Numbered from the stretch's first letter, positions 1 through 9,467 are shown. The stretch: 64,000 nt of DNA from a bacterium BRH_c32 (GCA_001516025.1 LOEU01000024.1:227810-291809), one strand, 5' to 3'. Notes: generated from the sequence alone by a model not told the origin. Program-made: numbers and translations.

Positions 1-711
1 TGCGAAAGGAGTACTATCCCCTATCAATGCATAATTAAGAGTAACAAAAATAAGCCAAATAAATAATGTGCTAATTAAGGTTACGATAAGTATTCTACCA
101 TTGCTTTTTATTCGAGTGGGATTAATCAAACACAAAAATTTTCGGATCGATGAAATCCTTAACAAGGTATCGCTAAGAATGATCAGAAAAATAAAATTTA
201 TTATATCCTTAAAAATAAAACTAATTAATAACGATACCGGAAATTTAGTAATTGTATCAGAAGTCCAAAATGGCGGATTTAACGACAACATCACGTTAAA
301 TAAAAAGCGATATGATATAGACATTATAATAAAAAATAAGCTTAGAGTAATTAAAAAGCGTTTGAAAAAAATCTTTGGAACTTCATAAACTCTGGATTTA
401 TAAGCCCATCCCACAGAAACAAATAAGAAGATCAGAAGAAGAAAATTCAGAACATTAGCCCAGCCATTATTTTGCCATAATAAAAATGGATAATATGCCC
501 CTCCGAATAATCCTGTAATCAATGCAGCTCTTACTCCAAAAGCCATTGAAATAAAAATGGGCAGAAATACTGCCCATGGGATATCAATATAAGTTACTTT
601 GAAATCAATAGTAATACCATACGGAGAAAATAGAAAACATAAAATGCCTGCAAGAGCAGGCAAAATATTTTCTTTGCTTATAAAAACTCTATTTCCCGTA
701 TATAAAGACAA
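1..711 (-). CDS. Integral membrane protein, C-terminus cut off by window edge
   Basis: On the minus strand the frame is open from a TTG at 711 to the first base of the window, 237 codons without a stop, so the gene runs off the left edge. A TAA directly precedes the TTG and an AGGAAGG lies 3 bases upstream of it, which favours this start although the spacing is short. The translation begins LSLYTGNRVF and is strongly hydrophobic, with about five to six membrane segments separated by short basic loops (for example SVGWAYKSRVYEVPK). This pattern resembles an N-terminal membrane sensor of the MASE type that precedes a kinase or cyclase output domain, but that domain would be outside the window, so the function is unknown. 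The plus-strand frame over 68-388 is a shadow of this gene. Confidence 0.7.
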   Translation of the reverse strand, partial: MSLYTGNRVFISKENILPALAGILCFLFSPYGITIDFKVTYIDIPWAVFLPIFISMAFGVRAALITGLFGGAYYPFLLWQNNGWANVLNFLLLIFLFVSVGWAYKSRVYEVPKIFFKRFLITLSLFFIIMSISYRFLFNVMLSLNPPFWTSDTITKFPVSLLISFIFKDIINFIFLIILSDTLLRISSIRKFLCLINPTRIKSNGRILIVTLISTLFIWLIFVTLNYALIGDSTPFA

Positions 712-795
712 TTACCTTCCTATTAATTAAATGAACCTCACCTTGTTTATTATCGGGAATTATATATATTTCTTAATACTAATACTATATTTTTT

Positions 796-1566
796 TTATT
801 CTCTATGAACAGTAGTGGCAGCGGCTTGAGCCGTTGGGAAAACCACCATCTCCGCGATATTTACGTGTGCCGGGCGCGTAGCTACATATATAACTGCATC
901 GGCAATATCATCACCTACTAATGGCTTTAGACCTTTATAAACATTTTTAGCGGTTTCGGAATCGCCATAAAATCGTACTTCGCTAAAATTAGTTTCTACT
1001 AATCCCGGATCGACTGTACTAATTCTAATATTCTTATCAACTACATCTAATCTTAGAGAACGAGTGATAGCATTAACTGCAAATTTCGTAGCACAATAAA
1101 CTGCACCTTTTGAATATGGCTCTCTGCCGGCGATAGAACCGATCATTATTATATGACCTTCTTTTCTTTCTACCATTTGAGGTATTATCTCGCTAGTAAC
1201 GTATAGTAATCCTTTGACGTTAGTATCAATCATCTCATCCCAGCCCTCCGGATTATCATCGTAAAGTTTATTTAGTCCCCTCCCGAGTCCTGCATTATTT
1301 ACCAATATATCAATCTTCTTCCATTCTTCCGGAAGTTCGGAAACCACTTTTTTAACTTCATTTCTTTTCTGAACGTCAAGCTTTAGTGCTAATAAATTCA
1401 CAGAAGATTTTGTTTTAATATCTTCGGCAATCTCGTTTAATTTTTCAATTCTTCTTGCTGTTATGATAATATTTGCACCTTCATTGGCAAAAGCATAAGC
1501 ACATGATTTGCCAATTCCGGAAGTTGCACCAGTAATAAAAACCGTTTTACCCGTTAATCTGCTCAT
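796..1566 (-). CDS. Short-chain dehydrogenase/reductase (YdfG-like SDR)
   Basis: A 256-residue classical SDR that reduces or oxidises a small hydroxy/oxo substrate with NAD(P)H in the cytoplasm. Visible motifs are the Rossmann glycine motif TGATSGIG (residues 12-19), NNAG (90-93), the catalytic Ser144, and the YxxxK pair Tyr157/Lys161, so all catalytic residues are present. An Arg-Arg pair after the second beta strand (TARRIEK) suggests NADP(H) preference. Overall it resembles the YdfG/3-hydroxy acid dehydrogenase group, whose members oxidise serine, allo-threonine or 3-hydroxypropionate; the actual substrate cannot be read from sequence. It overlaps the 3' end of the upstream membrane-protein gene by 20 bases, so the two are probably cotranscribed. 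Confidence 0.9.
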   Translation of the reverse strand: MSRLTGKTVFITGATSGIGKSCAYAFANEGANIIITARRIEKLNEIAEDIKTKSSVNLLALKLDVQKRNEVKKVVSELPEEWKKIDILVNNAGLGRGLNKLYDDNPEGWDEMIDTNVKGLLYVTSEIIPQMVERKEGHIIMIGSIAGREPYSKGAVYCATKFAVNAITRSLRLDVVDKNIRISTVDPGLVETNFSEVRFYGDSETAKNVYKGLKPLVGDDIADAVIYVATRPAHVNIAEMVVFPTAQAAATTVHRE

Positions 1567-2092
1567 ATCGTTTCCTATATTTTATAAGTTGATAAATACG
1601 TACAATTGAATATACTGTAATAGTTAAAGTTACTATCGATAGCATTACATTTTTAATGATTTGGCTTGCTCCGCTGAAATAAAAAAACAAACTCCAATCA
1701 TTTTCAAGATTACTCCCCCAAAGAACAATTATCGTAAACATTCCGACTAAGAATAAGAGAAGAACTAAATTTGATATAATAAGAATCCTTAGAAATAAGT
1801 TTTGTTTTCTTATTAAAAGAGCGATGCCAAGTTCAGAAAAAACTATCGAAAACAATTGTGGCGAAAAGAAAACTACAAATAATGCTATAACAAGTTTTTC
1901 ACTCGTAAAACTAATTATATTATAAAGCTCTAAATTGGCAAACAAAAATGACACTTTCTCAAATCCAAATAAAACGGCAATACCACCTTGCAGCAGTTCA
2001 AATAAGAATAAGTTGAGAATTATTGCTGTAATAGTTCCAACAAAATACTTAATTGCTTTTATTATGGAGTTTGGGCTAAAATATTTATTCAC
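1547..2092 (-). CDS. Four-helix integral membrane protein, unknown function
   Basis: 181 residues with about four transmembrane segments (roughly residues 12-40, 65-92, 98-125 and 135-163) and a basic C-terminal tail (KYRKRYEQING). I do not recognise a family. It begins with ATG at 2092 (MNKYFSPNSI) and its last 20 bases overlap the start of the SDR gene, implying translational coupling in a two-gene operon. The overlap does not by itself suggest a shared function, because SDRs occur beside many kinds of gene. Its 5' neighbour is the cbb3 oxidase locus on the opposite strand, so the 2093-2314 interval carries divergent promoters. Confidence 0.7.
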   Translation of the reverse strand: MNKYFSPNSIIKAIKYFVGTITAIILNLFLFELLQGGIAVLFGFEKVSFLFANLELYNIISFTSEKLVIALFVVFFSPQLFSIVFSELGIALLIRKQNLFLRILIISNLVLLLFLVGMFTIIVLWGSNLENDWSLFFYFSGASQIIKNVMLSIVTLTITVYSIVRIYQLIKYRKRYEQING

Positions 2093-2165
2093 TTAAAACC
2101 ATATTTTATTAGTATAAAACAAAGTTACCAAAATCATAATTATTTCGCATTAATTTTTCATTTTG

Positions 2166-2177
2166 GTCAAATATGAC
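2166..2177. promoter_or_regulatory. GTCA-N4-TGAC palindrome in the cco promoter region
   Basis: A perfect 12-bp inverted repeat (GTCA AATA TGAC) lies in the 222-bp divergent intergenic region, about 140 bp before ccoI. The two short arms with a 4-bp spacer have the architecture of CRP/FNR-family operators (TTGAT-N4-ATCAA for FNR), and cbb3 operons in many bacteria are controlled by such regulators, but the arm sequence is not the FNR consensus. A direct repeat TTCGATAA follows at 2204-2211 and 2223-2230, spaced 19 bp start to start. The regulatory assignment is inference. Confidence 0.3.
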
Positions 2178-2314
2178 ATAAAGACTTATTTAATACGAAT
2201 TTATTCGATAATTTATCCATATTTCGATAAATCTTTATAAATTACAGTAAATAAATAAAAAAGTTATCGGCTCTTTTTTTAGGCCTGATCTATCACATCA
2301 GAGTAAAACTAAAA

Positions 2315-4723
2315 TTGAATAGCACAGAAGAAAAATCAATAAGTGAAAAGCTTGTCTGTTATCATTGCGGAGATAACTGCCCCGACGATAAAATTCATAT
2401 CGACAATAAAATATTTTGCTGCAATGGATGCAAAAGTGTTTTTTCGATATTGAATAATAATGATATGTGCACTTATTATTCTATCTCCGATGCGCCGGGA
2501 ATAAACAAGAAAGATGAAAATAAAAGGAATTACGATTTTTTAGATGACCCAGATATTAAAACAAAATTTGTAGATATTAGTGATGATAGAATTTCAAAAG
2601 CAATATTTTCAATTCCCCAGATGCATTGCAGTTCTTGTATTTGGATTTTAGAAAACTTAAATAGATTAGACAATGATATACTTTCTTCACAGGTTAATTT
2701 TCTTCAAAAATCACTCTCGGTTACATACAACAATAAGACATCCCTAAAAAAAATTGTTACGTTATTAGATTCTATCGGCTATGAGCCTTTACTAAATTTG
2801 GAAGAAAAACGAGATTCAAAAAACAGTAGTGAATTAAGGAAGTTATATTATAAAATCGGGATAGCTGGGTTTTGTTTTGGAAATATAATGATGCTAAGTT
2901 TCCCCGAATATTTATCAATCTCTCCACAGGATTCGGCAGGTCTCGATACACTTTTTAATTACTTAAATATTCTCCTCTCAATCCCCGTATTTTTTTATAG
3001 TGGGTCGGAATATCTTATTTCTGCATATAAGAGTCTAAAAAACAAAATTGTAAATATAGACGTGCCGATTGCATTGGGAATCATTGTGCTTTTCCTAAGA
3101 AGTTTAGTAGAAATAATTTTCTTTTCAAATGCCGGTTATTTAGACTCGATGACGGGTTTAGTTTTCTTTTTATTACTTGGGAAATTATTCCAAACCAAAA
3201 CTTATGATGCATTAAATTTTGAACGTAATTATAAATCATACTTCCCTCTTGGAATAACAATAAGAAAAAACAATAGCGAAACAACAATACCGGTAGAAAA
3301 AATTGAAGTGGGAGATAGATTAATAATAAGAAATGGTGAACTTATACCTGTTGATTCTGTTTTGATAAAAGGGAATGGGACTATCGATTATAGTTTTGTA
3401 ACCGGAGAGGCATTACCGGTTAAAAAAGAACAAGGGGAAATAATTTATGCAGGAGGCAAGCAAACCGGCGGAGCTATCGAAATAGAGAGCATTAAAGAGA
3501 TTTCTCAAAGTTATCTTACGCGCCTTTGGAATAATAAAATATTTAGCAAGCAAAAAGAGATGAATAGCATCTCATTGGCAAATTATATTAGTAAATATTT
3601 TACTTTCATAGTTCTTGGTCTTGCAATTGTTTCTTCCGGTATTTGGATGTTTTATGATACTAATACAGCAATGAATGTTTTTACTGCTATCTTAATTGTA
3701 GCATGTCCATGTGCATTAGCATTGTCCACACCATTTACTTCGGGCAATGCTTTAAGAATAATGGGAAGAAATAATTTCTATCTACGCAATGTTGATCTAA
3801 TAGAAGAACTAACAAAAATTACAGATATTGTTTTTGATAAAACCGGAACACTTACAATTTCCGGCAAGGCGAACATCAAATATGAAGGGATGGAACTGAC
3901 TACCAAGAAAAAATTTTTGATAAAAAGTGCCGTCAGAAATTCCACACACCCATTAAGTAAGATGATTTTTGACTACTTAGAAGGCCACTATATAATTATC
4001 GAAAAATTTGAAGAGATTGCAGGTGAAGGAATTTATGCGGAGATAAATCGTTCAACAATAAAATTAGGTTCTCTCCTTCTCGTTAATAAAGAAAAATTTG
4101 ATATTAGCGGCGGCAATTCTGTAGTTCATTGCTCAATAAATGATGAATATATTGGTAAATTTATTATAAATAATTTCTATCGAGAGAATCTCACAAATTT
4201 GGCAAAAGAACTTAAAAGTAAATATAACATTCATGTTCTTTCGGGTGATAATAAATCAGAACATGAAAATCTAAAAAGGTTTTTTGGAAATGATTCAATT
4301 TATTTATTTGACCAATCGCCTCAGGATAAACTTGATTATATCGCGGCACTTCAAAATGCGGATAAAAAAGTTTTGATGATGGGTGATGGACTAAACGATG
4401 CAGGAGCATTGAGGCAGAGCGATATCGGGATATCGATAAGTGAGGATAAAAGTAATTTTTCTCCTTCATGTGATGGAATTTTGGAAGCGAAATCTTTCGA
4501 TCTTTTCACGAAATTTTTGAATTTTGCCATTTATAGCAAAAAAATAATAATAGCGAGTTTCATTATTTCATTTGTGTATAATTTTTTCGGTCTTTATTTT
4601 GCTATAAGTGGAAATTTAACTCCGATATTAGCAGCTATCTTAATGCCAATCAGTTCAATATCAATAGTTATTTTTACTACAACCGGTACTAATTTATATG
4701 CAAAAAAGAGAGGATTAATTTAA
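2315..4723 (+). CDS. ccoI: Copper-translocating P1B-type ATPase CcoI/FixI
   Basis: An 802-residue heavy-metal P-type ATPase of the CcoI/FixI type, which supplies copper to the cbb3 oxidase. Order of domains: an N-terminal cysteine metal-binding domain (C15xxC18, C35C36xxC39) typical of this subfamily, an HMA domain with MHCSSC at 103-108, about eight membrane helices, the actuator motif TGEALP, the transmembrane CPC ion-binding motif (464-466), the phosphorylation site DKTGT with Asp508, and the hinge GDGLND from 690. The start is TTG at 2315; no ATG or GTG in this frame gives the full N-terminal domain. The stop TAA overlaps the ATG of ccoS by one base. The CcoI rather than CopA assignment rests on the N-terminal domain and on position directly upstream of ccoS and ccoNO. 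Confidence 0.93.
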   Translation: MNSTEEKSISEKLVCYHCGDNCPDDKIHIDNKIFCCNGCKSVFSILNNNDMCTYYSISDAPGINKKDENKRNYDFLDDPDIKTKFVDISDDRISKAIFSIPQMHCSSCIWILENLNRLDNDILSSQVNFLQKSLSVTYNNKTSLKKIVTLLDSIGYEPLLNLEEKRDSKNSSELRKLYYKIGIAGFCFGNIMMLSFPEYLSISPQDSAGLDTLFNYLNILLSIPVFFYSGSEYLISAYKSLKNKIVNIDVPIALGIIVLFLRSLVEIIFFSNAGYLDSMTGLVFFLLLGKLFQTKTYDALNFERNYKSYFPLGITIRKNNSETTIPVEKIEVGDRLIIRNGELIPVDSVLIKGNGTIDYSFVTGEALPVKKEQGEIIYAGGKQTGGAIEIESIKEISQSYLTRLWNNKIFSKQKEMNSISLANYISKYFTFIVLGLAIVSSGIWMFYDTNTAMNVFTAILIVACPCALALSTPFTSGNALRIMGRNNFYLRNVDLIEELTKITDIVFDKTGTLTISGKANIKYEGMELTTKKKFLIKSAVRNSTHPLSKMIFDYLEGHYIIIEKFEEIAGEGIYAEINRSTIKLGSLLLVNKEKFDISGGNSVVHCSINDEYIGKFIINNFYRENLTNLAKELKSKYNIHVLSGDNKSEHENLKRFFGNDSIYLFDQSPQDKLDYIAALQNADKKVLMMGDGLNDAGALRQSDIGISISEDKSNFSPSCDGILEAKSFDLFTKFLNFAIYSKKIIIASFIISFVYNFFGLYFAISGNLTPILAAILMPISSISIVIFTTTGTNLYAKKRGLI

Positions 4724-4899
4724 TGTCCGTTATTATAGTACTAATTGGATTTAGTCTTCTTGTAGCAATTATTTTTTTAATACTCTTTATACGAGCGGTA
4801 AAGAGCGGGCAATTTGATGATAAATATACACCCTCGATTCGGATTTTATTCGATGACGAGCCTAAGAAAGAAAAAGATAAAAAACATGGGAGCAGTTAA
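4723..4899 (+). CDS. ccoS: cbb3 oxidase maturation protein CcoS
   Basis: A 58-residue protein, short enough to be missed by ordinary ORF cut-offs. It has one N-terminal transmembrane helix (about residues 3-24) followed by the family signature AVKSGQFDD, a YTPSIRILFDDE segment and a lysine-rich tail. CcoS is required to insert redox cofactors (copper and heme b) into CcoN. The ATG overlaps the stop of ccoI by one base and the TAA is immediately followed by the ATG of ccoNO, so the three genes are translationally linked. The Ser-Ser end and the length agree with the family. Confidence 0.92.
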   Translation: MSVIIVLIGFSLLVAIIFLILFIRAVKSGQFDDKYTPSIRILFDDEPKKEKDKKHGSS

Positions 4900-7026
4900 A
4901 TGAATGTAGAAAAATTCAGTTATGATAATAATATTGTCAGACTGTTCATATACGCATCATTGGTATTTGGATTTGTAGGTATGCTTGTAGGGCTAATAAT
5001 GGCTATACAATTATATTATCCCGAATTAAATCTCGGCATATCATACACGACATTCGGAAGAATAAGACCACTACATACAAATGCTGTAATATTCGCATTT
5101 GTAGGAAATATAATTTTTGCAGGAGTTTATTACTCATTGCAAAGACTAACAAAAGCAAGAATGTATAATGACTTCTTGAGCAAATTCCATTTCTGGGGAT
5201 GGCAGACAATTATTGTAGCAGCCGCTATTACGTTGCCATTAGGATTAACTTCGAGCAAAGAATATGCTGAGCTTGAATGGCCTATTGATATTGCTATTGC
5301 AATTGTGTGGTTGGTGTTTGGCGTTAATATGATAATGACAATTATCAAAAGACGTGAAGAACACATGTATGTTGCAATTTGGTTTTACATTGCTACATTT
5401 GTTACAGTTACAGTTCTGCATGTTGTCAATTCAATAGAAATTCCATTAACACTTTTTAAAAGTTATAGTGTTTATGCCGGAGTTCAAGATGCTCTAGTTC
5501 AATGGTGGTATGGGCATAACGCAGTAGCGTTTTTTCTTACCACTCCATATCTTGGTCTAATGTATTATTTTCTTCCAAAGGCGGCGAATCGTCCGGTATA
5601 TTCATATCGATTATCGATTCTCCATTTTTGGGCACTAATTTTTTTATATATCTGGGCCGGTCCTCATCATTTATTATATTCAGCATTGCCTGATTGGGCA
5701 CAATCTCTCGGTACAGTATTCTCAATAATGTTAATAGCTCCTTCGTGGGGTGGTATGCTTAATGGACTCCTTACTTTAAGAGGTGCTTGGGATAGAGTAA
5801 GAACCGATCCGATTCTTAAATTTATGGTTGTTGCCGTAACTGCTTATGGTATGGCAACTTTTGAAGGTCCAATGCTTTCGTTAAGAGGTGTTAATGCAAT
5901 AGCTCATTTCACTGATTGGATTGTTGCACACGTACATATCGGAGCATTAGGTTGGAATGGATTCTTAAGTTTTGGAATGCTCTATTGGATAGTACCAAGA
6001 ATGTGGAAAACAGATCTTTATTCTAAAAAGTTGGCTAATCTACATTTCTGGATTGGAACTCTTGGAATAGTATTCTATTCAGTTCCGATGTATTGGTCAG
6101 GAATTGCCCAAGCATTAATGTGGAAACAATTTACTCCGCTCGGAATATTGCAATATCCTAACTTTTTAGAAACTACATTACAAATAATTCCGATGCATAT
6201 AATGAGGTCATTCGGTGGATTGCTTTATTTAACAGGTTTTATAATGATGATTTATAATTTAGCCGTTACAATAAAATTAGGAACATTCGTTAGAGATGAA
6301 GAAGCCGAAGCTGCTCCATTGATTAAGGTAAAGGACGAGTTTAAACGGGGCTTAATTCATAGATGGTTAGAAAAACGACCAATTAAATTTGCTCTTCTTT
6401 CTACGGTAGTTATTTTAATCGGTGGTGCAGTCGAATTTATTCCGACATATTTAGTAAAAAGCAATATACCGACTATCGCAAGCGTAAAACCATATTCGCC
6501 ACTTGAACTTCACGGCCGTGATATTTATATAAGAGAAGGATGTAATAACTGCCATTCACAACTTGTAAGACCATTTAGATCGGAGACAGAGAGATATGGT
6601 GAATATTCCAAAGCGGGAGAGTATGTTTATGATCATCCATTTTTATGGGGCTCAAAGCGTACCGGTCCGGATCTTCATAGAATAGGTGGTAAATATGGCA
6701 ACTTATGGCATTTTATGCACATGGAAGATCCAAGGACTATGTCTCCCGGTTCAATAATGCCTCCCTATCCATGGCTTTATACAGAGAAATATGATCGAGA
6801 ACTTACTCCGAAAATGATAAGTGTAATGCGAACCCTTGGAGTTCCATATGAAGAAGGTTATGAAAAATTTGCTAATGATGATTTGGAACTTCAAGCGAAA
6901 AAGATTTCGGATGATCTGCTTCAAAGTGGAGCAGATGCTGATCCGGAGACTGATATTATTGCCTTAATAGCATATTTGCAGAGATTAGGTACTGATATTA
7001 AATCCAAACCTTTGAACGGGAAATAG
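4900..7026 (+). CDS. ccoNO: Fused cbb3 cytochrome oxidase subunits CcoN-CcoO
   Basis: 708 residues joining the catalytic heme-copper subunit I (about residues 1-480) to the membrane-anchored monoheme cytochrome c subunit II (about 500-708). CcoN metal ligands are visible: His59 (RPLHTNA), His206 in WYGHN, His256-His257 in GPHH, and His344/His346 in AHVHIGALGW. CcoO has one transmembrane anchor (about 495-515), the heme site CNNCH (548-552) and the conserved KRTGPDLHRIGG segment with a distal methionine-rich MSPGSIMPPYPWL stretch. The enzyme is the high-affinity terminal oxidase that reduces O2 to water and pumps protons. In proteobacteria these are two genes; fusion is known in Bacteroidota-group bacteria. 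There is no internal stop or frameshift. Confidence 0.95.
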   Translation: MNVEKFSYDNNIVRLFIYASLVFGFVGMLVGLIMAIQLYYPELNLGISYTTFGRIRPLHTNAVIFAFVGNIIFAGVYYSLQRLTKARMYNDFLSKFHFWGWQTIIVAAAITLPLGLTSSKEYAELEWPIDIAIAIVWLVFGVNMIMTIIKRREEHMYVAIWFYIATFVTVTVLHVVNSIEIPLTLFKSYSVYAGVQDALVQWWYGHNAVAFFLTTPYLGLMYYFLPKAANRPVYSYRLSILHFWALIFLYIWAGPHHLLYSALPDWAQSLGTVFSIMLIAPSWGGMLNGLLTLRGAWDRVRTDPILKFMVVAVTAYGMATFEGPMLSLRGVNAIAHFTDWIVAHVHIGALGWNGFLSFGMLYWIVPRMWKTDLYSKKLANLHFWIGTLGIVFYSVPMYWSGIAQALMWKQFTPLGILQYPNFLETTLQIIPMHIMRSFGGLLYLTGFIMMIYNLAVTIKLGTFVRDEEAEAAPLIKVKDEFKRGLIHRWLEKRPIKFALLSTVVILIGGAVEFIPTYLVKSNIPTIASVKPYSPLELHGRDIYIREGCNNCHSQLVRPFRSETERYGEYSKAGEYVYDHPFLWGSKRTGPDLHRIGGKYGNLWHFMHMEDPRTMSPGSIMPPYPWLYTEKYDRELTPKMISVMRTLGVPYEEGYEKFANDDLELQAKKISDDLLQSGADADPETDIIALIAYLQRLGTDIKSKPLNGK

Positions 7027-7034
7027 GGAGAATA

Positions 7035-7238
7035 ATGTTTTCAAAATATTTAACCGAAATAAAAGATGTATCGATATTCCCGATTTTAGTTCTCGTAGTT
7101 TTTTTTATAATGTTTATTTCTACAATATTTTGGGTGATAAAGCTAAGTAAAAACTATCGGGATAAAATGAAAAACCTCCCATTGCAGGAGGACAAAAATT
7201 ATTCAAATAATTCAGAGAATTTAAATGAAGACAAATAA
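7035..7238 (+). CDS. ccoQ: Small cbb3 oxidase subunit CcoQ
   Basis: 67 residues with one transmembrane helix (about 14-36) followed by a short charged cytoplasmic tail. It sits where CcoQ is expected, between ccoNO and ccoP, and ends 14 bases inside ccoP. CcoQ stabilises the association of CcoP with the oxidase core; sequence conservation in this family is poor, so the call depends mostly on position, size and topology. A GGGAGA ribosome-binding site lies just before the ATG, immediately after the ccoNO stop. Confidence 0.75.
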   Translation: MFSKYLTEIKDVSIFPILVLVVFFIMFISTIFWVIKLSKNYRDKMKNLPLQEDKNYSNNSENLNEDK

Positions 7239-8052
7239 AATAACAGGATTGATATTAGGAGTTTTCTTTTTCTTTACCGGCTCAATTAATTTATATGCGG
7301 CAGGAGAAGATAATTTAGACCAAGTAATGCAAACAATGATGATTATTACATTAGTTTTTGTTGTCGGTATTTTATTTCTGACTATTGTCTATTCCGAAAA
7401 GAATGATAATGAAGGTAAAATTCTTTTACGTCCATTATCAGGATTTATGAAATGGCTTACAAAATCGACTCCAATAGAAAAAGAACAAGAAATAATGTTC
7501 CATCACGATTTTGATGGAATAAAAGAATTAGATAATAAGATTCCACCGTGGTTTAATATCTTATTCTATGGTTCAATTATCTGGAGTGTGATTTATATGT
7601 TTGTTTTTCACATTGCGGGCGATGGAAATATTCAAATTGCAGAATATCAATCTGAGATTCAAGCTGCGTCCACCGAAAGAGAAATCTTAATTAAAACCGG
7701 CGCATTCTTAAATGAAGAAACAGTTACGATATTAACCGATGCACCCTCTTTATCGGAAGGCAAAGATATTTATCTAAAAAATTGCGCTTCATGTCATGGC
7801 AATAATGGCGAAGGTATGGTTGGGCCTAATTTAACAGATAATTATTGGATTCATGGTGGTGATATTAAAAGTATTTTCAAAACAATTAAATATGGTGTTC
7901 CGGCAAAGGGAATGATTAGCTGGGAAACTCAGCTTGCACCTAAAAAGATGCAGGAAGTATCTTCTTATATAAAATCATTACATGGAACAAATCCTGCTAA
8001 TCCAAAAGCAGAAGAAGGGACATTATACGAAGAACCGGCAGAAGGTAATTAA
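7225..8052 (+). CDS. ccoP: cbb3 oxidase subunit CcoP, monoheme form
   Basis: 275 residues: an N-terminal hydrophobic segment (about 7-25), a second helix (about 33-53), the PWWFN-like motif IPPWFNILFYG leading into a third helix (about 110-128), then one cytochrome c domain with CASCH at 187-191 and a methionine (GMISW) about 40 residues later. Proteobacterial CcoP carries two c-type hemes; here only one CxxCH is present, a form seen in the Bacteroidota group. The subunit passes electrons from periplasmic cytochrome c to CcoO/CcoN. The reading frame starts inside ccoQ (14-base overlap), which implies coupled translation. Confidence 0.92.
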   Translation: MKTNKITGLILGVFFFFTGSINLYAAGEDNLDQVMQTMMIITLVFVVGILFLTIVYSEKNDNEGKILLRPLSGFMKWLTKSTPIEKEQEIMFHHDFDGIKELDNKIPPWFNILFYGSIIWSVIYMFVFHIAGDGNIQIAEYQSEIQAASTEREILIKTGAFLNEETVTILTDAPSLSEGKDIYLKNCASCHGNNGEGMVGPNLTDNYWIHGGDIKSIFKTIKYGVPAKGMISWETQLAPKKMQEVSSYIKSLHGTNPANPKAEEGTLYEEPAEGN

Positions 8053-8057
8053 TAATT

Positions 8058-9467
8058 ATGGCACTTGATATTCACGGAGATGAAGAACGCTTTAGAGATT
8101 CTCTGGCTACTATGACTAAGGAAGGTAAAAGGAATTGGATTTATCCTAAAAAACCTTCCGGTAAATATTATAATGCAAGAACATTAGTAAGTATCGTTCT
8201 ATTAATACTTCTATTTGCTATTCCTTTTATAAAAATTAATGGACATCCGCTTTTAATATTAAATATTCTCGAAAGAAAATTTATTATTTTCGGAATACCG
8301 TTCGGTCCGCATGATTTCCATCTATTCGGACTGGCAATGATCTCGATAATTGTTTCGATTTTTTTATTTACAGTTGTCTATGGTAGAATTTTCTGTGGGT
8401 GGATTTGTCCGCAGACAATATTCCTCGAAATGGTATTCAGAAAAATCGAATACTTTATCGAAGGGGACGCAAATAAGCAGAGAGCTTTAAATAAAGCTCC
8501 GATGGATAAAAATAAATTCTTTAAGAAATCTTCGAAGCATCTTATCTTTTTTACACTCTCCTTTCTTATATCCAATATATTTCTATCTTACATAATTGGA
8601 ATGGATCAATTACTTAAAATAGTTACTTCACCACCATCAGAACATCTTGGCGGCTTTATATCAATACTGATTTTTTCAGGAATTTTTTATTGGGTTTTTT
8701 CATATTTCAGAGAGCAGGCTTGTACTCTTGTATGTCCTTATGGTAGGCTTCAGGGCGTGATGCTTGATCCTAATTCAATAGTAATTGCTTATGATAATAT
8801 ACGAGGAGAACCAAGAGGAAAGATTAGAAAGAATGAAGTTACGAATAATGGCGATTGTATTGACTGCTATTTGTGTGTTGACGTATGTCCCACAGGAATT
8901 GATATAAGAAACGGGACTCAGCTTGAATGCGTTAATTGCACTGCATGCGTGGATGCATGCGATGATGTAATGGAGAAAGTTAAGCGTCCAAAAGGTTTGA
9001 TCCGATATGCTTCTAAGAATGAAATTGATACAGGGAAAAGGAAATTATTTACTCCGCGATCTATCAGTTATACTGTCGTTCTTCTAATTTTAGTATCACT
9101 TACATCGTACTTACTTATTACAAGGTCGGATGTGGAACTAAGCATTCTGAGAACTCCGGGACTTCTTTATCAGGAGCAACCCGATGGAAGAATCAGTAAC
9201 CTTTATGATATGAAAATAGTAAACAAAACATTTAATACGATTCCTGCCTCATTGGCACTAACTAATATTCCAGGTGCGGAGATTAAGTTAATCGGGAACC
9301 AACTTAATGTCGGTTCGCAAGAAGTAAGAGAAGCAAAATTTTTCGTAATTATTCCTCGTAACTTAGCAAATAAATTAAGAACAAAATTAGAGATAGAAGT
9401 TATTTCTAACGGTAAAGTATTAGATGTAATAAAAACTTCATTCTTGGGGAAGGTTGACAAAAAATGA
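8058..9467 (+). CDS. ccoG: cbb3 oxidase accessory iron-sulfur protein CcoG/FixG
   Basis: 469 residues of the FixG/RdxA family. Several transmembrane helices (about 42-60, 87-108, 155-175, 195-215, 330-350) surround the CGWICPQT motif and an EQACTLVCPYGR motif. Two [4Fe-4S] motifs follow: CIDCYLCVDVC from residue 267, and CVNCTACVDAC from residue 291. The C-terminal 110 residues form an Ig-like periplasmic domain. CcoG is reported to act as a cupric reductase in copper delivery to CcoN, which suits its place after the oxidase genes. The last four bases overlap ccoH. Confidence 0.93.
   Translation: MALDIHGDEERFRDSLATMTKEGKRNWIYPKKPSGKYYNARTLVSIVLLILLFAIPFIKINGHPLLILNILERKFIIFGIPFGPHDFHLFGLAMISIIVSIFLFTVVYGRIFCGWICPQTIFLEMVFRKIEYFIEGDANKQRALNKAPMDKNKFFKKSSKHLIFFTLSFLISNIFLSYIIGMDQLLKIVTSPPSEHLGGFISILIFSGIFYWVFSYFREQACTLVCPYGRLQGVMLDPNSIVIAYDNIRGEPRGKIRKNEVTNNGDCIDCYLCVDVCPTGIDIRNGTQLECVNCTACVDACDDVMEKVKRPKGLIRYASKNEIDTGKRKLFTPRSISYTVVLLILVSLTSYLLITRSDVELSILRTPGLLYQEQPDGRISNLYDMKIVNKTFNTIPASLALTNIPGAEIKLIGNQLNVGSQEVREAKFFVIIPRNLANKLRTKLEIEVISNGKVLDVIKTSFLGKVDKK

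Noticed and set aside
68..388. Plus-strand 106-residue frame at the left edge
   Set aside because: It lies antisense to a longer open minus-strand frame with clear membrane-protein character and has no domain or ribosome-binding support.
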